Source: Chthoniobacterales bacterium
GTDB taxonomy: Bacteria > Verrucomicrobiota > Verrucomicrobiia > Chthoniobacterales > UBA10450
Assembly: GCA_035274845.1 (NCBI GenBank)
Contig: DATENU010000019.1
Coordinates: 124,001 to 188,000, forward strand
Length of the DNA: 64,000 nt
Direction of reading: 5' to 3'
Shown in pieces: positions 24,788-33,691 of the stretch. Under the pieces are notes generated by a model. It searched no databases and was not told the origin of the DNA. It saw nothing but the letters and a program-made list of their open reading frames with translations. The position numbers were made by a program, and so were the translations under genes. The stretch's first letter is position 1; the number at the start of each line of letters is the position of its first letter.

Positions 24788-27450
24788 GAGCGTCTTTTCG
24801 TTCGCTGGCCACGAGATTCCTCCGTCGCTCGCAAACCGATCGCGAGCTGGACGAGGAACTTCGCTCGCACATCGAACATCGCCTCGCCGACTTGGAACGG
24901 TCCGGCTTGGACCGGGCCGCCGCTGAGCGCCAGGCGCGGATCGAATTTGGGAGTCACGAACGCTTCAAGGAGGAATGCCGCGAAGCGCTCGGCGGGAATT
25001 TTCTCGAGGGCGTGATTCAAGACGCGCGTTTCAGTTTTCGCGCCTTGCGCCGGGCGCCGGGATTCTTTTTGATCGCGGTCCTCACCCTTGCCTTGGGAAT
25101 CGGCGCTACCGTGGCGGCCTTTAGCGTCGTCAACGTTGTCCTTCTGCGCCCCTTCGGTTTTTTGGAGCCGGATCGGCTGGTGTGGATCTACTCGCAACGG
25201 CCGGATAATCCGCGCACGAATTTTTCCGTACCCGAATACTGCGATTATCGGGACCAGAACAACTCGTTCGAGGGCTTGGCCGCCGTCGCTTCATTCAATC
25301 CGAGTCTGGCGGACGCAGGTCGCGCCGAGCGGGTCCAGGGGGTCCGAATGACGGCGAACGCTTTCGGTCTTTTCGGGATCCGGCCTTTGCTCGGGAGGAC
25401 GCTCGTTGCGGCCGACGATCGAAGTGGCGCGCCCCCGGTCGTCGTGATCAGTCACGGCCTCTGGTCGCGGCGATATGGCAAAGACCCGGGAGTGATTGGT
25501 CGCAGCGTGAATTTGAACGGCGAGACGAGGGAGATCGTCGGTGTGCTGCCGGACAGTTTCGCCCTCCCTAATCTCGACAGCGACATTGTCGTTCCTTTGC
25601 AGCCGGATTCCGATCCGCGCCGGAACGCGCGGAACTCGGTAAATTTTCTGCGGATGATGGGCCGACTCAAACCAGGCGTCACGTCGCAACAGGCGCACGC
25701 CGAGCTCGATTCCATTCGGCAGAATCTTCACCGGCAGTTCCCCGATTTTTACACGGGAAAAATTGGGATAACGATGGTCCGGCTGACGGAGGAAATCGTC
25801 ACCAACATCCGGGCGGTGTTGATCACGATTTTCTGCGCGGCCGGCGCTGTTCTTCTCATCGGCTGCATCAACATTGCCGGAATTTCCCTGGCGCGCGCGG
25901 CTGCGCGCCAGCGGGAGCTGGCCGTGCGCACGGCGTTGGGAGCGAGCCGCGGTCGACTAACCCGGCTTCTGCTGGTGGAGAGTTTCATCCTTGTCCTGGC
26001 CGGCGGGTCGTTAGGCGTGATCCTCGAAATTTGGGGACAGCGCGGCCTTCTTCGCCTGGTTCCCACGGACCTGCCCAGGATCGAAAGTTTTTCCATCGAC
26101 TGGCAGGTATTTGCCTTCACCAGTCTTCTCGTTTTGCTGGCCACGCTTGTCTGCGGTCTGGCGCCGGCGTGGTTGCTCTCACGCTCCGACCTCCGTGATT
26201 CGCTTCTCTCGGGAGGCCGCGGCTCCGTCGGCGGGCAAACGCAATCCCGCCTCCGCACGGGCCTGGTTATCGGCCAGATTGCTCTGGCGCTCGTTCTCCT
26301 CGTTAATGCCGGTCTGTTGTTCCGGAGTTTTGTCCGGGTCAGCCGGGAACAACCGGGATTCGATTCCTCCGATCTGATGGCGGCGCGCTTTTCTCTGCCC
26401 CAAGTCGGGTACACCGATCGCGCGGCGATCGTGCAATTCTACGAACAGCTGCAACCTCGCCTCGCCGCGATGCCCGGCGTGAAAGCGACCGGACTCGTCT
26501 CGATTCTGCCGCTTGCACCCAAGAGCATTTCTTTCATTCACTTCACCCGCCCCGATTTGCCCCCGGGAAAACCAGAAGACACGCCGTCGACCAATTACCG
26601 GATCATTAGTCCCGATTACTTTCGCGCCATGGGGATTCCGCTGCTTGGCGGCCGTTATTTCTCCGAGGAAGACAACGGCGAGCGTCCTCCGGTTGCGATC
26701 ATTAGCGCGGTGCTCGCGAAAAACCATTTTGCCGATCGGTCGCCGATCGGACAGCGTGTTCTGATCGATGATACCGACGCCGAACCGAGACCGGTAGAGA
26801 TCGTCGGAGTAGTTGGCGCGGTGAAACAGACGAACCTGGAAATGCCAGCGAAGGCGGACATCTATTTGCCGCTGCGACAAGTCCCGAAGGACGGCGTTCC
26901 ATTCCTGCGCAACAGCACCTACTGGGTGATGAAAATGTTGCCCGGAGAGAGGGAGGTCGACCAGTTTTTGCAGACGGAAATCCGCAAGGTCGACCCAAAC
27001 ATAGCAGTGAGCCGCGCCCGGCCCATGAGCGAAGTCGTTGGCGCGGCGCTGGCGGCGAGACGATTCAGTCTCTTAATCATTGGATGCTTTGCCAGCGCGG
27101 CGGTGTTTCTGGCCGCGGCGGGGCTGTATGCTGTGATCTCATACGGCGTTCAACAACGGACGCGCGAGATCGGCGTCCGCCTCGCCCTGGGCGCAACGCA
27201 TCGAAGTATCCTGGGAATGATTTTCAAAGAGGGAACGTTCCTCCTCGCGGTCGGCACTGCCACCGGCGTCGCGATTGCGCTCAGCATGGCGAAACTCCTC
27301 GCGAATCAAATGTACGGAGTGAGCGAACGCGACCCACTCAGTTTCGCCGCCGTGACTCTCTTGCTCGCGATGGTTTCCCTCCTGGCGTGCTGGCTCGCGG
27401 CGCGCCGCGCCCTGCGAGTCGATCCGATCGTTGCTCTGCGATCCGACTAG
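24784..27450 (+). CDS. ADOP-family FtsX-like ABC permease
   Basis: An 888-residue membrane protein of the Acidobacterial duplicated orphan permease (ADOP) type. Residues about 1-75 form the permease-prefix domain (LDEELRSHIEHRLADLERSG). Then one TM helix (FFLIAVLTLALGIGATVAAF), a periplasmic MacB-like core, a block of TM helices near residues 345-480 (including QRELAVRTALGASRGRLTRL), a second core and three C-terminal helices with RTREIGVRLALGATHRS. No ATPase gene is adjacent, consistent with orphan status. Substrate unknown; perhaps drug or peptide export. Confidence 0.94.
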   Translation: MRASFRSLATRFLRRSQTDRELDEELRSHIEHRLADLERSGLDRAAAERQARIEFGSHERFKEECREALGGNFLEGVIQDARFSFRALRRAPGFFLIAVLTLALGIGATVAAFSVVNVVLLRPFGFLEPDRLVWIYSQRPDNPRTNFSVPEYCDYRDQNNSFEGLAAVASFNPSLADAGRAERVQGVRMTANAFGLFGIRPLLGRTLVAADDRSGAPPVVVISHGLWSRRYGKDPGVIGRSVNLNGETREIVGVLPDSFALPNLDSDIVVPLQPDSDPRRNARNSVNFLRMMGRLKPGVTSQQAHAELDSIRQNLHRQFPDFYTGKIGITMVRLTEEIVTNIRAVLITIFCAAGAVLLIGCINIAGISLARAAARQRELAVRTALGASRGRLTRLLLVESFILVLAGGSLGVILEIWGQRGLLRLVPTDLPRIESFSIDWQVFAFTSLLVLLATLVCGLAPAWLLSRSDLRDSLLSGGRGSVGGQTQSRLRTGLVIGQIALALVLLVNAGLLFRSFVRVSREQPGFDSSDLMAARFSLPQVGYTDRAAIVQFYEQLQPRLAAMPGVKATGLVSILPLAPKSISFIHFTRPDLPPGKPEDTPSTNYRIISPDYFRAMGIPLLGGRYFSEEDNGERPPVAIISAVLAKNHFADRSPIGQRVLIDDTDAEPRPVEIVGVVGAVKQTNLEMPAKADIYLPLRQVPKDGVPFLRNSTYWVMKMLPGEREVDQFLQTEIRKVDPNIAVSRARPMSEVVGAALAARRFSLLIIGCFASAAVFLAAAGLYAVISYGVQQRTREIGVRLALGATHRSILGMIFKEGTFLLAVGTATGVAIALSMAKLLANQMYGVSERDPLSFAAVTLLLAMVSLLACWLAARRALRVDPIVALRSD

Positions 27451-27514
27451 GGCGCGCGCTTTCGAACAACGAACAGGTTTTGACGGCTCGGGACGAGCCC
27501 GCTAGAACGGGCGC

Positions 27515-28459
27515 GTGAATCAACGGACGCGCCGGTCGAGTTATGGGCCCTGGCTCGTCGGGCTGGGCGCCGCCCTTTGGGGAACCGAGAGCGCCTGGCG
27601 CATTCTGCTCAACGATCTCTTCGATGCGGAGGTGATCGTTTTTTGGGAGCACATCCTCATTCTGTTGATGTTCCTGCCCATTCTTCTTTTGCACTTCGGC
27701 GAGATCCGCAAGATCGACAAACGCAGCTGAGGCTACCTTCTCCTCTCCGGATTCGCCGGCTCGGCCGTGGGCACGATCTTCTTCACGCTCGCCCTGAAAA
27801 ACGGGAACCCGACCGTGGTCAATGTCATCCTGAATATTCAGCCGGTGATCTCGACCGTCGGCGCCTTCTTCATTTTTGGGGACCGCCTCACGCCACGATT
27901 TTTCCTCTTCGCGAGCACCGCCGTCATTGCCGGCATTTTTCTTTCAGTGGAACATCCGACGCTCATCGGCGTTTCGTTTGCGCAAGCGGGGTTGAACCTC
28001 GGCACGGCCTACGCCCTGGTTTGCGCGTTTTTTTGGGGACTCTCCACCGTGGCGGGCCGCGGCGTCATGATCGGCATCCCACTTCGGCTCGCCGCCAGCC
28101 TGCGGATTGTCGTCGGGCTGATCTGTATGACCGGCATTCTCGTTGCGTATGGAAAACTCAACCTCCCATCGCTCTGGCCCGCTGCCGCCCAGGCGCACGC
28201 CGGGACCGCGATTATCGCGCTCATTCTCCTCGCATCGATCTCAGGCGCGGTTCCGTTGCTCATCTATTTTGAAGGGCTGCGCCTGACGCGCGCTTCTACC
28301 GCCGGTTATTTTGAAATGATGCAAACGCTAGCAGCGGTTTGCATCACTTGGGGTTTCTTTCACGCCGCGCTCCGGCCCCATCAGATCATCGCCGGTATTA
28401 TTTTAATAGCCGCCGTCGCGATGGTGCAGAAATCTCAGGCCGTCGTCGAAGTCGACTAA
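27515..28459 (+). pseudogene. EamA/DMT-family transporter interrupted by an in-frame TGA
   Basis: One reading frame from GTG 27515 carries 71 codons of DMT-type sequence (SYGPWLVGLGAALWGTESAW, LILLMFLPILLLHFGEI), then TGA (27728-27730), and the same frame continues without any shift through GYLLLSGFAGSAVGTIFFTL, NVILNIQPVISTVGAFFIFG and LRLTRASTAGYFEMMQTLAA to a stop at 28459. The interrupting codon could be a mutated TGG. Together the frame gives a normal-length EamA protein of about 314 residues with two EamA repeats. An internal GTG at 27767 could express the C-terminal part alone. Either a pseudogene or a sequencing error. Confidence 0.85.
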
Positions 28460-28582
28460 CCGGATGTTTCAGGGATCGTCGTCGGCTCGGACTTGGGCCG
28501 GATCGTTCAAGGCGCGACAGGCTTCTCCCGCTCGCGTCGTCGTCGGGGTGCCGCAGGGATCTGTTTCAAATGACGTCGAAGC

Positions 28583-28609
28583 ATGACATACGTGAATCAC
28601 GTATGTCAT
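28583..28609. repeat. Palindrome copy A (perfect)
   Basis: A 27-bp perfect palindrome: arms ATGACATACGTGA and its reverse complement around a central A. It lies 37 bp past the stop of the Xre gene. Two related copies are at 28893-28919 and 29118-29144. Between the DMT gene and this element (28460-28582) I see no gene. Confidence 0.85.
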
Positions 28610-28646
28610 CCTTGCTGGAAACGCGGCAAAACTACGGGCTGATTTA

Positions 28647-28865
28647 TTAGCCGCCGATTATTTTATTGATCGCGATCAGGGCGAGGTGTCTCGGGCGGGC
28701 ACGGCCCTGTTCCCATTCTTGTAACGTTCGGGTGGAAATCTGCAATTTCAGCGCAGCCTCACTCTGTGAAAAATCGTTTCGTCTTCGCCAGTCATAAAGT
28801 CTTTCCTTCAAGTCCATCTTCACGGATGCCCCGCGTTTCTTCCGCGAGCGAGCTCTACAACTCAT
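28647..28865 (-). CDS. Small Xre/HTH_3-like DNA-binding protein
   Basis: A 72-residue protein with a helix-turn-helix: LYDWRRRNDFSQSEAALKLQ, ISTRTLQEWEQGRARPRHLA, the Xre pattern of the type found in toxin-antitoxin systems. The start at 28865 is preceded by a strong ribosome binding site (GGAGAGGAGAG on the minus strand) and gives a basic N-terminus (RARSRKKRG). Palindrome copy B lies about 28 bp upstream of the start and is a candidate operator. No partner toxin is apparent. Confidence 0.75.
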   Translation of the reverse strand: MSCRARSRKKRGASVKMDLKERLYDWRRRNDFSQSEAALKLQISTRTLQEWEQGRARPRHLALIAINKIIGG

Positions 28866-28892
28866 TCTCTCCTCTCCAGAACTGACTACTGA

Positions 28893-28919
28893 ATGACATA
28901 CGTGATTCACGTATAGCAT
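28893..28919. promoter_or_regulatory. Palindrome copy B, candidate operator of the Xre gene
   Basis: Left arm ATGACATACGTGA is identical to copy A; the right arm TCACGTATAGCAT differs in two positions near its end. The centre is T instead of A. It lies 27 bp upstream of the Xre start, a usual place for an operator. Confidence 0.65.
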
Positions 28920-29117
28920 CGAAGCTGGGTTCGCTGTCAACAATGCAACAGATCGGACCGATCCGCCAACGGAGCCCTGGATGGGAGGCCCGCAGGTCGT
29001 CTGCGCGCGCGGCTCTCTCCGGGCGGTTATGCGGGTTGCGATTCGATCGCCGAATGTGCTCCGGCTCGCGTCAAGCGGATTTCGGCCGCTTCGCAATTCA
29101 ATCTGGGCGAGCGGAAG

Positions 29118-29144
29118 AGCGTATACGTGAATCACGTATGTCAT
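29118..29144. repeat. Palindrome copy C
   Basis: Right arm TCACGTATGTCAT is identical to copy A; the left arm AGCGTATACGTGA differs near its outer end. The shared core is TACGTGAATCACGTA. The 198 bp between copies B and C hold no supported gene. Copies A, B and C are spaced about 310 and 225 bp apart. Confidence 0.75.
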
Positions 29145-29217
29145 TCCCGATGGCGGTGGATTGCTTACCGACTCTCAATCGGGCCGGCCGGGTTGACATA
29201 ATTCGGAGGGTGGACGG

Positions 29218-30213
29218 CTACTGGACGAAGTCGAAGCGCGTCGCGATTCCTTGCCGGCACGCTTTTTCATAGACCGCTACCGCAGCGACGGCGTCTTCGA
29301 GAGCGATGCCGGTGCTGTCGAAGATGGTGATCTCGTTGTCGCCGGCCCGCCCAGGCTTCTTGCCAGCGACGAGTTCGGACAACTCCCCATGGACATCTTC
29401 TTTTCGCATCAAGCCGGCGGCGATGGCGTGGTGGAGATCGCCGATGGTGCAGGATTGGTCGAGGTTGTCGGCGACAACTTTTGCAGACGCCATCAGGGCG
29501 GGCTCGATTTCCTGTTTATGACTATCGTCGGCGCCGACGGCGGCGATAAAGGTGCCGGGCCTAACGTCTTCTCGTCTGACGAAGAATTGAGTGGCGGTAG
29601 TACAGGTGACACAGACGTCGCTGCGCTCTAGCGCAGAACACAGATCACGAAGTGGCTCGATGGAGATGGAGGATTCCGCTGTGAGAGTGGCGGCGAAATT
29701 TTCCGCGGCAGCAAAGTCTGCATCGAACGCGTAGATTTTTCGGAGCGGAAGCACCGCGCAGATCGCGGACACTTGCGCGGCGGCTTGCTGGCCGCAGCCG
29801 CAGATCGTCGCGGTGGAAGAATCCGGACGGGCCAGATATTTCGCAGCGACGGCGGAAGCGGCGGCGGTGCGTTTGATGGTGATGTCGATCGAATCCATCA
29901 CCGCCAGCGGACGTCCGTTCTCGCCGTCGCAGACCACGATCAATCCCTGGATTGTGGGCAGATCGTGCCTGGCGCGATTGTGCGGGAAATTTGTGTTCAG
30001 CTTCGCGACGATGAAATCGCGTTCTCCCGGAAGGAGACCGGCCTTGATGTGAAGGCCGCCCTCTTTCGATTTGATCCCGAGAATGCCGGGCGGCGGCAAT
30101 TTCCCTTCGCCGAGGCGCCGAAACATCTTTTCCACGGCATCGATGCACTCCGGCATCATGAGCAACTGGGCGACTTCGCTCCGCGAGAGGAGCAGCGTCG
30201 GCTCCGATTTCAT
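29218..30213 (-). CDS. Ornithine cyclodeaminase / mu-crystallin family protein
   Basis: A 331-residue protein of the OCD/mu-crystallin (NAD(P)-dependent) family. Features: GGLHIKAGLLPGERDFIVAKLNT near residue 50 with the substrate arginine/lysine region, GLIVVCDGENGRPLAVMDS, the cofactor segment ATICGCGQQAAAQVSAICAV near 130, and ADNLDQSCTIGDLHHAIAAG and IFDSTGIALEDAVAA near the C-terminus. The G.GxQ motif is CGCGQQ. Probable substrate: ornithine, alanine-type or a related amino acid; not resolved. It overlaps the pepE gene by ATGA. Confidence 0.93.
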   Translation of the reverse strand: MKSEPTLLLSRSEVAQLLMMPECIDAVEKMFRRLGEGKLPPPGILGIKSKEGGLHIKAGLLPGERDFIVAKLNTNFPHNRARHDLPTIQGLIVVCDGENGRPLAVMDSIDITIKRTAAASAVAAKYLARPDSSTATICGCGQQAAAQVSAICAVLPLRKIYAFDADFAAAENFAATLTAESSISIEPLRDLCSALERSDVCVTCTTATQFFVRREDVRPGTFIAAVGADDSHKQEIEPALMASAKVVADNLDQSCTIGDLHHAIAAGLMRKEDVHGELSELVAGKKPGRAGDNEITIFDSTGIALEDAVAAVAVYEKACRQGIATRFDFVQ

Positions 30214-30926
30214 TCGGGCGCTCCAACCAGGCTGGAAAGTTCGTCGCCGGTATCTTTTTCGACGGGCGGTTCGCCGCGCCGAAAAATGCGGGCGCCCCTG
30301 GTTCCGCCGAGGAGAACGGTTCCCTGGCTCGCGCGCACCCAGGCGCCTTCGCGCAGGCCAAGCACCGGCGTTTCGTTTTCCTCGTGAAACTGCGCGATCC
30401 GTTCCTCGCGGGTCTCGCCCATGTGCGTCGAATTCGGATCAGGATCTTGAAAATGCGGGTTGAGTTGAAATGGCACCAGCCCCAGCGCCTCGAAACTCCG
30501 TGGCTCCACGATCGGCATATCGTTCGTCGTCTTGATTGTGGGACCGGCCACGTTCGAGCCGGCGCTGCTGCCAATGTAGGGCGCACCGCCCCTGACTCGC
30601 TGGCGAATCGGGTCGAGCCACTCGGAATCCTGAAGCGCTTTCAGCAGCCGGAAGGTGTTTCCGCCGCCAATGAAGAATGCATCCGTCTCGGCGACGGCTT
30701 TCCGCGGATCGGCCGCGTTGTGAGCCGAGCTGAGCTCATAACCCATCGCGGCAAATCGTTCGCGGGCTTTGGCCGCGTAGCCGTCGCGATCGTGGAGTGC
30801 GAATGGAAAAAACAGGATCCGCTTCGCGGGGCCGAGGATGTCTCTGATTTCGTCCTCGGCGTGGTCGAGATAGCCACGTCCGTGAAGGGTGGAGTTACTA
30901 ATGAGAAGGATGCGCCGAACAGCCAT
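30210..30926 (-). CDS. pepE: Dipeptidase E (S51 aspartyl dipeptidase)
   Basis: A 238-residue cytosolic peptidase. It shows RILLISNSTLHGRGYLDHAE at the N-terminus, the helix with AFFIGGGNTFRLLKALQD, and the nucleophile serine in PYIGSSAGSNVAGPTI near residue 122, followed by FQLNPHF. PepE cleaves N-terminal Asp-X dipeptides. It overlaps the OCD gene by four bases; the two probably form an operon. Confidence 0.94.
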   Translation of the reverse strand: MAVRRILLISNSTLHGRGYLDHAEDEIRDILGPAKRILFFPFALHDRDGYAAKARERFAAMGYELSSAHNAADPRKAVAETDAFFIGGGNTFRLLKALQDSEWLDPIRQRVRGGAPYIGSSAGSNVAGPTIKTTNDMPIVEPRSFEALGLVPFQLNPHFQDPDPNSTHMGETREERIAQFHEENETPVLGLREGAWVRASQGTVLLGGTRGARIFRRGEPPVEKDTGDELSSLVGAPE

Positions 30927-31044
30927 GACGGCAGGGTATGACGAAGAGATATAGAACTATGCCCCGGCGCGCAAAACCTAACTTTGCTCGGGCCAGCCAT
31001 CTCGCATTCGCCAAGCGAAAGCAGGTGGTCGAGAGTGGCGGTCC

Positions 31045-31190
31045 ATGACAAAACTCGGCCTCAGCGTCGCGCTCCTTTTGGCGGCGACTCTCGCACACTG
31101 AGAACCGCTCCTGCCTGTCGCGGACGGGACCACGTGGCGCTACGAGTCGACCGAGGAGTTCGGCGGACCGGCCGCGGGGCCGCCGGTGAC
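31045..31190 (+). pseudogene. Truncated copy of the 34370 secreted-protein gene
   Basis: The frame begins with a signal-like MTKLGLSVALLLAATLAH, meets TGA, and continues EPLLPVADGTTWRYEST then EEFGGPAAGPPV, which parallels the intact gene (DPLLPVAEGTTWRYES). Identity ends at GTGACCCGG near 31190, where unrelated sequence begins. The copy stops about 50 codons in. Confidence 0.8.
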
Positions 31191-31193
31191 CCG

Positions 31194-31394
31194 GTGGCCT
31201 GCAGTAGCCTGGTCAGGTGGGCATACTCCCCATGCGCGTCGCTCATCGCGAGGACCCGGGTAAACGGCTTCAGGTCGTCGATCTGGACCACGCCGGGATT
31301 GGAATCGGCGGGCGCTTGGTTGCACTGCAGTGATTGGCAGGAGCAGAAGCGCTGGCCCGGCTAAACGGAACCATCGGCGAAAAATGGAGCTCAT
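31194..31394 (-). pseudogene. Metallophosphoesterase N-terminal fragment (frameshifted)
   Basis: On the minus strand ATG 31394 opens a signal peptide (SSIFRRWFRLAGPALLLLPI) that, after a shift, continues LKPFTRVLAMSDAHGEYAHL then TRLLQATG. The SDAHGEY segment matches the first metal-binding motif (D.HG) of calcineurin-like phosphoesterases. The fragment ends at the same place, about 31194, where the neighbouring pseudogene ends. No intact gene remains here. Confidence 0.75.
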
Positions 31395-31478
31395 TGTGTG
31401 TTAGGAATTGCTTTCTAAAGCGACCACCGCCGGAGGATCGCATCCGGCAGTGGAGGCCGCTGCATTTCAGACGATCCA

Positions 31479-33296
31479 TCAACGCGATCCGACGCTGCTC
31501 GCGGTATCCGGTGCGGGCAACTCTTCGCCCTTCTCCAGGGCGGCCAACGTTGGGCGGCCTTCGATTATTTGTTTGACCACGTGATAGGCCGACAAGACGG
31601 CGCCCTCCTGCCAGCCTGGCAGGTAAGATACCTGATCGCCGCCCACATAGAATCGCTTATCGGGGCTGAGCAGTTGATTGTATGCATCCCTGTGTTGCGG
31701 GTCATTTCGATTCCAGTTCGCCCACCCGCCCCCAATAAACGGCACGCGCTGCCATGCGATGGACAGGCCTCTGTCCAACGGCACTTCGCGCTTGAATTCA
31801 GGATGCAACAGCTGCCCGCCTTGCTGCGCAAGCTCGAGTCTTTCTTTTAGCGACAGGTTGCCGAACGCGTCTGCTACGGCGTCGTAGTTGTAAGCCCCCG
31901 TGAGAATGGCCGGCCCTTTTCCAAAGAAACCCTCCGACGGATACCACATCTGGGTAATGTCATGATTGGTCCAGCTGATGCCTCCAAAAATCTGCGGGCC
32001 GTTTTTTCGATCCGGTGGGCCAGCCCCCGGATTGAGCCGGAGTTCTTCCCAGAACCGGCTCTCCGCCTGCCAGCCGACTTTGCAGGTTTTGGCAAACTGG
32101 ACGACCCTGACCGCCTGAAGGAATTTCTCGGTGAAACCAGTTTTGGGCAACCCCGAGAGCAACGGCAGCGGAATCGTGCTGAAGCAATAATGCGCGGCAC
32201 GAGGCTTGCCGCCCACGGTGACGACAACGCCGTCGTTGCCATTTTTGATTTCTGTCACTGGAGCTCCCGTTATGATCTCACTGCGGGGATCGGTTTGCGG
32301 GAGTCTGTCAAAAGCGTTGACAATCGTACTGACGATGAATCGCATGCCGCCCTTCGGCTGAAACAAGGTAGGCTGCCACAGATAGTCTTCCGGCTGATAG
32401 AACCTGTGCGTCCAGAATTCGGATTCCAACAGCGCCGCCAGGTCGAGTTTGGGCGGCTGAGTGCCCGCCTCGGTCACGCCCGGATCGACGATATAGCCGC
32501 TGCGCGTTGATCCTGTGTAATCGAAAGGCTTCGATCCGATGTTGCCGAAGGTGCCCAGCAAGTTCAACAGCCTTGTCTTGCCGAGATCCCCTAGCTGGAA
32601 GGGCGTCAGCTCCTCGTCCAGCGCCCCCTTATCTACTGCCTTGGCCAGCAACGATGCGATATAACCCCGGGTATCGTTGGCGATCCGGCGGTTCTCGACT
32701 GCGGCATTGTCGAAGGCTCCATTTTTCTGGAAACGATTGGTCCGCGTTTCCATGATGTACGGTTCCAGCGCAATGGTGAGCTCGCGACACAGCTCCAGCA
32801 GAGCGATATGGTGGTACGGAATGCGCCCGGGACCGGCTTCGAAATATTGCTTGGACGGATCTCCGACGAATTTGCATTGCTGACTCGACCCGTTTTCGAC
32901 AATGACATTGCCGTGATTGGCAGTGGCGGTGCTGACCGTGAAATTTCGGCCACCGATACGGTTCGAAGCTTCGATCACGGTGACGGAATACTTCGCTTGG
33001 CGCAATCGATAGGCGGCGACCAAACCGGCAACGCCCGCCCCCAGCACAAGCACCGATTTTCCTTTGCCGGGCGCCCCACTGGTATTCGGAGGCCCGGCAA
33101 ACGCCGTCGGCGTCGCCAGCAAGCCCATGGCCACCATGGTCTCGTAGACCGCGGCCGCGCCTCCGGCAGCCCCCACCATTTCAAGAAATCTGCGCCGCGT
33201 CAGCGGCGGTTTTCCTTCTTCGTTCCTCAGGGGAGCGGTCTCGCCGAGCGAGTCCGTCTGCCCGGGTGCTTTGCTGAATTTCGGTTCTCGCGACAT
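31479..33296 (-). CDS. Tat-exported FAD-dependent amine oxidase
   Basis: A 605-residue flavoprotein. A twin-arginine-like signal (LTRRRFLEMVGAAGGAAA) lies at residues 32-50. The FAD-binding GxGxxG is VLVLGAGVAGLVAAYRL near 82, followed by EASNRIGGRNFTV. Near the C-terminus is FYVGGDQVSYLPGWQEGAVL, the flavin monoamine oxidase ending. It may oxidise L-amino acids or polyamines outside the cytoplasm. The upstream spacer has no clear partner. Confidence 0.93.
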   Translation of the reverse strand: MSREPKFSKAPGQTDSLGETAPLRNEEGKPPLTRRRFLEMVGAAGGAAAVYETMVAMGLLATPTAFAGPPNTSGAPGKGKSVLVLGAGVAGLVAAYRLRQAKYSVTVIEASNRIGGRNFTVSTATANHGNVIVENGSSQQCKFVGDPSKQYFEAGPGRIPYHHIALLELCRELTIALEPYIMETRTNRFQKNGAFDNAAVENRRIANDTRGYIASLLAKAVDKGALDEELTPFQLGDLGKTRLLNLLGTFGNIGSKPFDYTGSTRSGYIVDPGVTEAGTQPPKLDLAALLESEFWTHRFYQPEDYLWQPTLFQPKGGMRFIVSTIVNAFDRLPQTDPRSEIITGAPVTEIKNGNDGVVVTVGGKPRAAHYCFSTIPLPLLSGLPKTGFTEKFLQAVRVVQFAKTCKVGWQAESRFWEELRLNPGAGPPDRKNGPQIFGGISWTNHDITQMWYPSEGFFGKGPAILTGAYNYDAVADAFGNLSLKERLELAQQGGQLLHPEFKREVPLDRGLSIAWQRVPFIGGGWANWNRNDPQHRDAYNQLLSPDKRFYVGGDQVSYLPGWQEGAVLSAYHVVKQIIEGRPTLAALEKGEELPAPDTASSVGSR

Positions 33297-33424
33297 AGAC
33301 TATTTCCTTTCAATGAGGTTTGATCGGGACCGATTCGACACCATGCCCCGGTGGCGAGGGGTGAAAGTGCCAGGAAGTACGCCTCCAGGCGCCCGGAATA
33401 AATTCGCTCCAGCGCATCGAGCCG

Positions 33425-33691
33425 TCATTTTAGCCGATCCAGAGCTTCCGCTCCGGTAACTCCCACTTTCACTCCAAGGGCACCCGCGGCTTTCGAAACC
33501 TTAACAACCCTTGCGCTCAACATTTGCTCGAACGTAGAGACGCCGGTCACTATTGCGCAGGCCTCTTCGGTTATGTCGCATGTCGCTACGTCAATGTAGG
33601 CGCAGGCCAGAAACCCCTTGCGTCCGCGGATGATAAGCAGTGGTCTCTTCAGACAATCGAGACGAAACCTTTCGAAACCGTCCAAGTTCAT
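33425..33691 (-). CDS. DUF1805 family protein
   Basis: An 88-residue protein with RGRKGFLACAYIDVATCD, then EEACAIVTGVSTFEQMLSA and GVKVGVTGAEALDRL. This is the DUF1805 (YunC-like) pattern. Function unknown. The gene is short and apparently complete. Confidence 0.75.
   Translation of the reverse strand: MNLDGFERFRLDCLKRPLLIIRGRKGFLACAYIDVATCDITEEACAIVTGVSTFEQMLSARVVKVSKAAGALGVKVGVTGAEALDRLK

Noticed and set aside
27476-27514. Rho-independent terminator after the ADOP gene (CGGCTCGGGACGAGCCCG)
   Set aside because: A hairpin is possible, but there is no T-run behind it, so I cannot support a terminator call.
28943-29272. Plus-strand open frame between palindromes B and C
   Set aside because: No ribosome binding site or recognisable domain; it runs into the opposite end of the ornithine cyclodeaminase gene.
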